Notes under the pieces: generated by a model
Told to the model about the DNA's origin: nothing
What the model saw: only the letters and a program-made list of their open reading frames with translations
Database searches by the model: none
From: Calycina herbarum
Taxonomy: Eukaryota; Ascomycota; Leotiomycetes; Helotiales; Pezizellaceae
DNA length: 64,000 nucleotides
Assembly (NCBI GenBank): GCA_001414485.1
Contig: LLEY01000079.1
Location: forward strand, 62,001 to 126,000
Direction of reading: 5' to 3'
Part shown: piece by piece, positions 58,218-64,000 of the stretch
Position numbering within the stretch: the first letter of the stretch is position 1
Layout of the letters: each line of letters opens with the position of its first letter
Program-made: the position numbers and the translations under genes

Positions 58218-59033
58218 AGCCTCTATTATCAAGGAAACACAGTACTTATAGAAATAGCAACTGATTTCTACTCGAACCTTTCCTAAGAGGACTTTCGTGA
58301 TTTTGGTCTGCCTATTCCTTCCTCTACCCCCACCGCAAAGAAAGCTACCCTGGAAGCTCGCGAACGATCGATAGATCTGCTATCCAACTGGTTGACCCTC
58401 ATAGATATATTGGGACGACACGAGGAGACACTGCGGAAACGATGGGCGAAGAAGACGAAGAAACACTGTACGGCTATCGTTACTAAAGCGTGGCCCAACA
58501 TCGCAACCATGCATCGACCCGATTTCGAGGCTCTACGCCGCGAGGGATCCAAGATACGGTCTTAGGGATTAAGAAGAGAATATCGAGATTGGTATATGTG
58601 GCCGTATATCAATGTCGAGGATCTGGTCCGAGGTAAGACGCTGCTGCTGATGCTCAACAGCCGAGGTGCGATGGGTGGAGGTGGTGATTGCAAGAGGGTG
58701 GTAGAGACAGCGGCGTGGAATGGAGGGAGTGGGGAAGAGGTGATGATGCTCTTGCTTGAGAAACGAAGAGTAGGTATGGTGATCACAAACGAGGTGGTAA
58801 AGACAATTGCAAGGTAGTTTAATAGCGAGGTGATGACACTTTTGCTTGAGAAGTGGGGGGCGGATGTGGTGATCACAGAAGAGGCAGCAAAAGCAGTTGC
58901 CTGCATGAAATATGGCATAAAAGCAACAAACGGACGAACCCAACCGAGGATTCTGACTCAAATATACAAACTACAGAAATTTGGGACTACCCCTGTACCG
59001 CCGGCAATCCTGCACTATGGAATGGTGTACTAA
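58218..59033 (+). pseudogene. Fungal protein with NLR-type short repeats, three premature stops
   Basis: A single plus-strand frame with in-frame TAA 58284, TAG 58563 and TAG 58815. The N-terminal part reads 'LRKRWAKKTKKHCTAIV', 'AWPNIATMHRPDFEALRRE' and 'YRDWYMWPYINVEDL' followed by 'LLLMLNSRG', a pattern I associate with an uncharacterised family common in Leotiomycetes and relatives. It then has two copies of a 'GEEVMxLLLEKxxxxxVITxEVVK' repeat, as found in tails of fungal NACHT/ankyrin proteins. Each stop is one C-to-T (or G-to-A) step from Gln or Trp. A possible first exon, ATG 58166 with GTGAGT at 58210, does not join in frame. Recently inactivated; the family name is uncertain. Confidence 0.55.
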
Positions 59034-59225
59034 CTGATGGCCCAGTAGTCTACGCAACGTCGTCACCACCAGTGGAGATGCAAATTATAAACAAATTCTG
59101 GCTTGAGAGAAATAATTGGTCGCTTTTATCTGATTTACTGAGAAGTGTATTTTTCTTCTGCTTTATAGAAAGAAACTTCTCTTTTAAGCATCTAAATTAC
59201 ATATGATGTCAATTGTACTCTATCC
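59034..59225. other. Intergenic, convergent gene ends
   Basis: A short region of normal composition between the plus-strand pseudogene and the minus-strand gene. Both transcripts would end here. No clear signal was identified. Confidence 0.4.
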
Positions 59226-60002
59226 TCACAAATCCTCCCTCTTCTCAGAATAAAATCCAAATCCAAGACCAATATCTAAAGTCTCCTTTCCCTCCCCACA
59301 TTCACTTACCACTCCATCAACCATCCGATAAAAAGCCCAAGTAGCATTGACCTCGCACTCCCCAATCTTAGTAAAAACACTTATCCTCCCAGCGCCTCTC
59401 TCTAATCCAATATCTCTCCTCTCTTCCTCAACTCCCTCTGCAGTTCTTGTTAATAAACGAACTACCTTTTCCCATTCTTCTTGCTCTATATCCTCCGAAA
59501 TCTTTAGGTATAAACTGGCGTAGAGATTTTTGTGCAGGGATACAGTTTCAGAAAGTGTGAATGTAGGTCCGATTGAGGAGAGAGGGGATTCTGGCTCGGC
59601 TTGGTGGATTCCGGTTGGATAGTCGTAGAGGAGATTGAATGCTAGTTCTTCGAGGACGGAGGTGTATTCGAGAAAGACAGGCGCACAAGCTTTTCGTGAG
59701 GTTGTGAAGGTTAGGGAAAGGGTTTGGGGGTAGGAGATTCCGTGGTAGATTGGGAGCATGTAGATTGTACCATGGAGCTGGGATTGTGGGTTTGAATTTG
59801 GCTTTGGGTTTAGGCTGGGAGGTTGCTGTATTAAGGGAGAGAATAGTAATGCAGTGTTGAAGTCCGAAGGAGTTTGGTAGAGATCTTGGATTGTTGACAG
59901 ATCTGGGATGAAAATCAGAGATCCGTGTTTGGATGAGTAGGCTTGCGACTTTACTGCCAGGAAGTTGAGGAGGGGTGATAAGAGGTTTGTTAGGTAATGC
60001 AT
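59226..60002 (-). CDS. Hypothetical protein, 258 aa (up to 338 aa)
   Basis: An uninterrupted minus-strand frame ending at TGA 59226-59228. I prefer ATG at 60002-60000 (context CAAGAATGC, A at -3; protein starts 'MHYLTNLLSPLLNF'). The frame stays open to an ATG at 60242, but those extra 80 residues look like translated 5' leader or intron. No family is recognised. Visible: a hydrophobic N-terminus, a Pro/Asn/Gln-rich linker ('SLNPKPNSNPQSQ'), a likely beta-rich centre ('GTIYMLPIYHGISYPQTLSL'), an acidic helical segment ('EDIEQEEWEKVVRLLTRTAEG') and a C-terminal part with few Cys. No RIP stops, normal composition. A real gene is likely, function unknown. Confidence 0.6.
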   Translation of the reverse strand: MHYLTNLLSPLLNFLAVKSQAYSSKHGSLIFIPDLSTIQDLYQTPSDFNTALLFSPLIQQPPSLNPKPNSNPQSQLHGTIYMLPIYHGISYPQTLSLTFTTSRKACAPVFLEYTSVLEELAFNLLYDYPTGIHQAEPESPLSSIGPTFTLSETVSLHKNLYASLYLKISEDIEQEEWEKVVRLLTRTAEGVEEERRDIGLERGAGRISVFTKIGECEVNATWAFYRMVDGVVSECGEGKETLDIGLGFGFYSEKREDL

Positions 60003-60988
60003 TCTTGTGGTTCTCGAAGTAGTTTGTCTGTAGCAAGAGTGTTTATCGGGATGCTTTACAAGAACGAATTGTCCTTGCTCTAAGCTTCTTTCTAGTACCA
60101 CAGCCGCAGTTCCCAATACCAAGTACAAGAAGTTTGTCAAATCTTGCCTGTTACGAAAACAGGCTAACGAAATAATAACGATATAAAAGGTAATAGAAGG
60201 AAAATAAGTTTCAGAAAGAATCCATTTTATATGAATAATCAATCATGATAGAGGGATCTCTTTCTCTCTAAATCATCTCACCCTAGAACAAAGAAACACT
60301 AACATCTCTATATTAGTCCCTCCGAGATGATCACTAACACCACTATGCCTTGCGAAGTCATTAACTGTGGTCAGTGCAACTTTGACCGCCACCCAAGAAT
60401 GTCCCCACTTCAGAGGCCATATTTTTAGCCTAGGGCGTCTGATTTGTCGCAAACAGGGTGCATTCGCATTTGAACCTTGCACCAAGTTTCACTGTACTAA
60501 ATATTTGCTGTATTATACTTTTCTTATACTAAAACTCGCTGTACTAAAATTTCGCGAATTTCCAGTTGAGCGACGACCTCTGCTGGCAGTGATGGTCAAT
60601 TTAGCCCTTTTAATCACCCCACTTATTTTTACCATCCTGATCACTCCACTTCCTATAATCTTTAACCTAGCTGTTTCTTGAAGTTGTGTACCTAATTGTG
60701 AATTTAGAATATCAATCAATAGATGATCTTTTTTAAGTGGATACACGTCATATCTTGAGGGCAGGGTGATCATTCGAAAGGTTAATGTTAAGCGAGTTAG
60801 TGTAATGATCATCATGTAGGCGAAGTATAAGCGTGAGATGATTACTATTTAGTTCAGTATATCCCTATAGTATGTTTCATTAAAGTCATCAACTGTAGAG
60901 ATAAGGTTCAGTCAGGAAATTTGTTCTCTAGGCACAAATAGAAATGCTACCCGACACACCTGGTTCTCGAGAGGTTCTAACACATATG
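60003..60988. other. Intergenic region of normal to AT-rich composition
   Basis: Overlapping open stretches of 70-104 codons occur on both strands (60273-60815), but none has a convincing start or family resemblance. CTGTACTAAA recurs imperfectly near 60490-60550. GTGATCATTCG and ATGATCATC near 60770-60815 form a weak inverted repeat with 60600-60650. I see no gene. The promoter of the minus-strand gene should lie at 60003-60400. Confidence 0.4.
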
Positions 60989-61246
60989 TGTTGGGTTGAA
61001 AATGACACAAAGTGATTGATTGATTTTAGAACTAGGAGTGGCTACATAGGCTATATATACAGGGGAAAGGATTAGGCAGCCATGAAGTATCTAGGCAGCA
61101 CAACAATATGCTATTCTCATTATTTCTTGTATTTCTTGAGGAAGCTTATAGCAACCTCTACAAGAATTCGTCTTCATAGTAGCATAATAACATCTACATA
61201 TCTCGTCTTATATTAGCAGCAGAGTAGAAATATAAATCTTACAACA
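60989..61246 (+). repeat. Probable solo LTR (copia-like), 258 bp
   Basis: It starts TGTTGGGTTGAAAATGAC and ends CTTACAACA, giving TGTTG...CAACA inverted ends. A TATATATACAGGGG box lies about 60 bp in. Composition is normal. No matching 5-bp duplication was found on the two sides (ATATG against TATTC), so the borders or nature could be wrong. Confidence 0.5.
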
Positions 61247-61615
61247 TATTCAGTCATTTATATAGCATCAATATTATTTAAAGCTCGCTTTCAAGACCTA
61301 AAAGATCAAATCACTAGAAAAGAGAGGTATATACTAAGGAGGAATAATTTAGCGTACAATCCAAGAAGTTTTATATAATTAAAAGAGCGGTTTTGTCACT
61401 AAAAGAGCACAAACATTCCTTATTCAAGACCCCTTCTACCTTCCATGCTCCTCGTTATTTCAACTACCTTTTTACTATTGCCATCTCCAACCAGTACCTA
61501 GTGTCTAGCCAAGCAAGGTATTTGAAGCTCAAAAGTGAACATAAACACAACTTGAGTTATAAAGCAAAGTCATATTCGGCGTAGACGGAGTTTTCACACA
61601 TATATTTGTGTAGAG
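61247..61615. other. Spacer downstream of the SRR1-like pseudogene
   Basis: Mixed composition. An open stretch at 61393-61584 has no motif or neighbour support. Nothing else is recognised. It would hold the 3' untranslated region of the minus-strand pseudogene. Confidence 0.4.
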
Positions 61616-62096
61616 CTACTTCCTCCGTACATATATTTCTAGATCTCTAAAACGGTCACGCTTAGTAGGGAACTTAAACTTATTATAACCCTTGACCAGC
61701 TTCCGGGTATAAGGCGAATCTTCATCTATCAGCCACGGTCTATTCCTTAGTATAAGTATATAGAAACATAGCATTTATTATAGTAGGTATTTATCGGTGA
61801 AAACTTACGAGCATAGTACCTCTTTATTATTTATCATTATAATACAAAAGTCCGTTTTTTCTTCTATAGCTGGCTTTACCCGATTCTAGATCATTGCTAT
61901 AGGCTTTGCAATATCGGCTACTACCTACTTCATAGGAATATTAGGGTGACAACTAAATACTAATATACTCTTATTAACATATGTAAAGGTAAGTGAGCTA
62001 TAGCTTTCTAAGACCTCAATACCAGCTTCTATTAGTAGCCGTTTTGTTGCTAATGAGTAGGTAGGGTCTTAAGCTAGAATCGGGAGAGGAGCAGTG
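61616..62096 (-). pseudogene. SRR1-like domain gene, C-terminal part, cut by an LTR
   Basis: Minus-strand frame with a 63-bp intron at 61746-61808 (GTAAGT...CTAAG). Exon frames join: 'DPTYSLATKRLLIEAGIEVL', 'VFSCHPNIPMK', stop, 'VVADIAKPIAMI', stop, 'NRVKP', then after the intron 'DEDSPYTRKLVKGYNKFKFP' and 'FRDLEIYVRRK' before TAG 61618-61616. The 'QDPxY', 'PN.P..Q.VADI..P..M.W' and 'FP....F..L.IYVR' pattern resembles fungal SRR1-like proteins. Stops at 62071 (TAA), 61927 and 61888 (TAG) fit mutated Gln, Gln and Trp. The 5' part is separated by the LTR of element K starting at 62097 and is not in the window. Confidence 0.5.
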
Positions 62097-62561
62097 TGTT
62101 ACGAATTACGGTATACGTGGTAAGTAGTTCAGACGGCGTTCTGACAGGACAAGGCATAATATCCGGGAAAGGAAAGTAACACAAGAGGAAATCAGTAATG
62201 TAGAAGGACATTAGGGATTTCAGGATTTCACTGTTGTAGTAATGTTGGAAGTTATGTGGGGTCATGTGACGTGATCGCCTACATCGCTCTGATTGCCTTG
62301 ATCGCGAGCGACGCGAGCGACGCGAGCAATGTAAGCAACGTACTTAGGAAACGAAGGTTCTATATAAGACTAGCACGTCTGCTATTAGATAGGAGCTTCG
62401 TACTTAACTTTAGTTATCAATCTTATTATCTTATTTAATATCTTTGATATAAGTAACGAGTTCACTTCTAAGTAAACAACCCGGCACATCTATACTTCTT
62501 ACCTATATACCAACCTTCAAGACTTAGTCATCTTTGTTTAGTTCGTTTAAGTTTCGTTATA
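62097..62561 (+). repeat. 5' LTR of element K, 465 bp
   Basis: TGTTACGAATTACGG...TTTCGTTATA. The first half keeps CpA and TpG; the second half resembles the mutated copies. A 9-bp repeat, GCGAGCGAC, near 62303-62335 is the counterpart of the variable short-repeat segment. The internal region starts CTTTAAGCACCTG, without the usual TGG of a tRNA-primed binding site. Confidence 0.85.
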
Positions 62562-64000
62562 CTTTAAGCACCTGCTTAGAAGTTCAGTCGCCATAGCCCT
62601 AGCAACCCCCGCAGCAGCTAGCCCGAATACTAGTCGAGTCAACGTCGCTAGAACATCTAGAAGTGTGACCGGAAGAACACCTGCTGGTATATAGTTAACT
62701 AAGAACGACGACAATGTTAGTATACCAGACGCCCCCGAGCCCTATAAGGTCGAAGCACTTGAATCTATCAAAGTTAAGATGTTAGATACGTATTATAAGA
62801 AGCGAAAGGAACTCGACTTATTTCTTCTCTAAATAGACATCTACTTTAACTTTAATTCTAACAAGTTCAAAGGCAATTATAACTTATAAACCATCTTTGC
62901 TATCTCTTACCTTAGGAGATCAGTATTAGAATAGGCTTAGCTATACTTAGAAGACTTCTTTAAAAATAAGAATAAAGATAGAAAGATAGAATTAACTAAG
63001 ATTATATTTAAATCTTAGAGAGGATTTAAGGTAACTATTAGAAAAGTCTTTAGAGACTTTAATATAATTTAAACAGCTATATATAAGCTTTTAGAATTAT
63101 ACTAGACTAGATTAGTAATAGATTATACTAATAAATTTCAACGTTATAGAACAAAGTTAGAATAGGATACTATTACTCTTATAAAACTCTTTTATAGAGG
63201 ATTAAAGATATATATCTATAAGGAAATAGCTAAGCAGAATATATAATTCTTAACTATTATAGGTATAATTAAGGAAGTCGTCTAACTAGACAACCGCCTA
63301 TATAAATTTAGGAAGAGTAACCCTAGGCACGGAGAAAAGAGCAAAGAGTTAGGAAAGTAGAAGCACTCTTATACTAATAAGCATAGTAAGGAGATAAACA
63401 CTATATAGAAGAAAACCTTTCTAAAGAAAGAAGGACTTTCCTAGGAAGAGCGAAATCGTCGACACGAGTAGAACTTGTATTATAATTATAGTTAACTAGG
63501 CTATAGAGTAAATAAGTATAGTAAGAAGAAAGACTCTAAGAGAAAGAAACAAATTAATACTACTATTTAACAATAGGTAGCTTTAACTGATTATATTAAA
63601 CTTATAAATAAGGAGCTTAAAGTATAAGAATACAGAACCTAGATTAAGAATATTAAAGGAATTAGTAATATATAAGACACTAATAATAATAGAAATCCAC
63701 TTCTTAAAGAATATTATAATATATAATTAGTAATAGAATCTAAGCAGCTTTCTTAAGTAAAATACAAATTACTACTATTAACTAGTTCTTTAGAGACATT
63801 GGATTCATCTTCTAGTTTAGAAGGAGAAATAAAGAATAAAGACCTAGAAGTTAGAGAAACTTAGGCTTTTCTTAAAACCTTTAAACAAGGAAATCGATAA
63901 GTATATATCAATAATTAGAAACTAGATTTCTAGAACCCTTATATAATATAAGAGGTTAACCTAACTATCTTAACAACGTATATAGTTATAAGTAATAACC
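62562..64000 (+). pseudogene. Element K gag
   Basis: The plus-strand frame starts with an Ala/Pro/Ser/Thr-rich stretch ('ALATPAAASPNTSRVN'), then 'YKVEALESIKVKMLDTYYKK', a helical capsid-like part, and a basic segment near 63290-63360. A knuckle near 63475-63520 is visible as 'YYNYSQLGYRVNKYSKK', in which Cys codons have become Tyr and the TAA is read as Gln. An Asp/Glu/Ser-rich tail follows. Protease would begin near the window edge. Many TAA/TAG occur. Confidence 0.7.

Larger units (their letters stand above)
62097..64000 (+). mobile_element. Ty3/gypsy element K (A family), 5' end, runs off the window
   Basis: A plus-strand 5' LTR followed by gag to the window end. It is the least mutated member of the A/E family in its first 250 bp and RIP-mutated afterwards. 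It inserted in the SRR1-like gene. The 5 bp before the LTR are CAGTG; the partner lies outside the window. Confidence 0.85.

Noticed and set aside
58283..58961. Three minus-strand frames of 89-130 codons
   Set aside because: They are antisense to the plus-strand pseudogene, whose translation shows clear family motifs. The minus frames do not.
59548..60036. 162-codon minus frame overlapping the 59226-60002 gene
   Set aside because: Same strand, other frame, Pro/Arg/Leu-rich composition typical of a shadow.
1..64000. tRNA, rRNA or other structured RNA genes
   Set aside because: None recognised on either strand by cloverleaf or conserved-core inspection. A covariance-model search would be needed to exclude degraded copies.

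Overview
The window looks like a gene-poor, AT-rich compartment of a filamentous ascomycete (Pezizomycotina). About 90% is transposable elements. Almost every reading frame in them carries TAA/TAG where family motifs expect CAA, CAG or TGG. Zinc-knuckle Cys codons have become Tyr, catalytic Asp codons have become Asn, and TpA is everywhere. This is the signature of repeat-induced point mutation (RIP). The genus cannot be named from the sequence, and nothing prokaryotic was seen.

Layout. 1-22231: a Ty3/gypsy relic (F, minus strand) is split by a second gypsy element (A, 354-18928, target duplication CTATA). A itself holds two Fot1/pogo DNA transposons, a Fot-like fragment, a solo LTR, another solo LTR carrying a 592-bp TRIM (G), and gypsy B (13078-18750). 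F also carries an 899-bp TRIM (D). 22232-24091: a third pogo transposon, lying at an F/E junction. 24092-32482: gypsy E (plus strand) split by full-length gypsy H. 32483-40480: a LINE fragment, then a tandem LTR-gag-LTR-gag unit whose second LTR is split by a 5.8-kb Tad-type LINE.

40482-42700 is an island of normal composition. It carries a three-exon chromodomain gene (41426-42533, 331 aa) with a TATA box. 42714-50369 holds a small gene relic and a RIP-destroyed HeLo-NACHT-ankyrin NLR gene (minus strand), split by a gag-only LTR element (C). 51175-52561 has a solo LTR, a 61-bp minisatellite and an LTR end. 52645-58140 is a full-length Ty1/copia element; its 3' LTR escaped RIP.

58141-62096 is a second island. 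It holds a pseudogene of a fungal family with NLR-type short repeats, an unrecognised minus-strand gene (258 aa or more), a probable solo LTR, and an SRR1-like pseudogene cut by the LTR of gypsy K (62097 to the window end).

How it fits together: no operon or pathway is present. The biology is genome defence and decay. Long repeats are mutated by RIP, several short insertions keep normal composition, and mutations appear to leak into genes bordering the repeats. The only loci that look potentially functional are the chromodomain gene and the minus-strand gene at 59226-60002. Target-site duplications were read directly for ten insertions.
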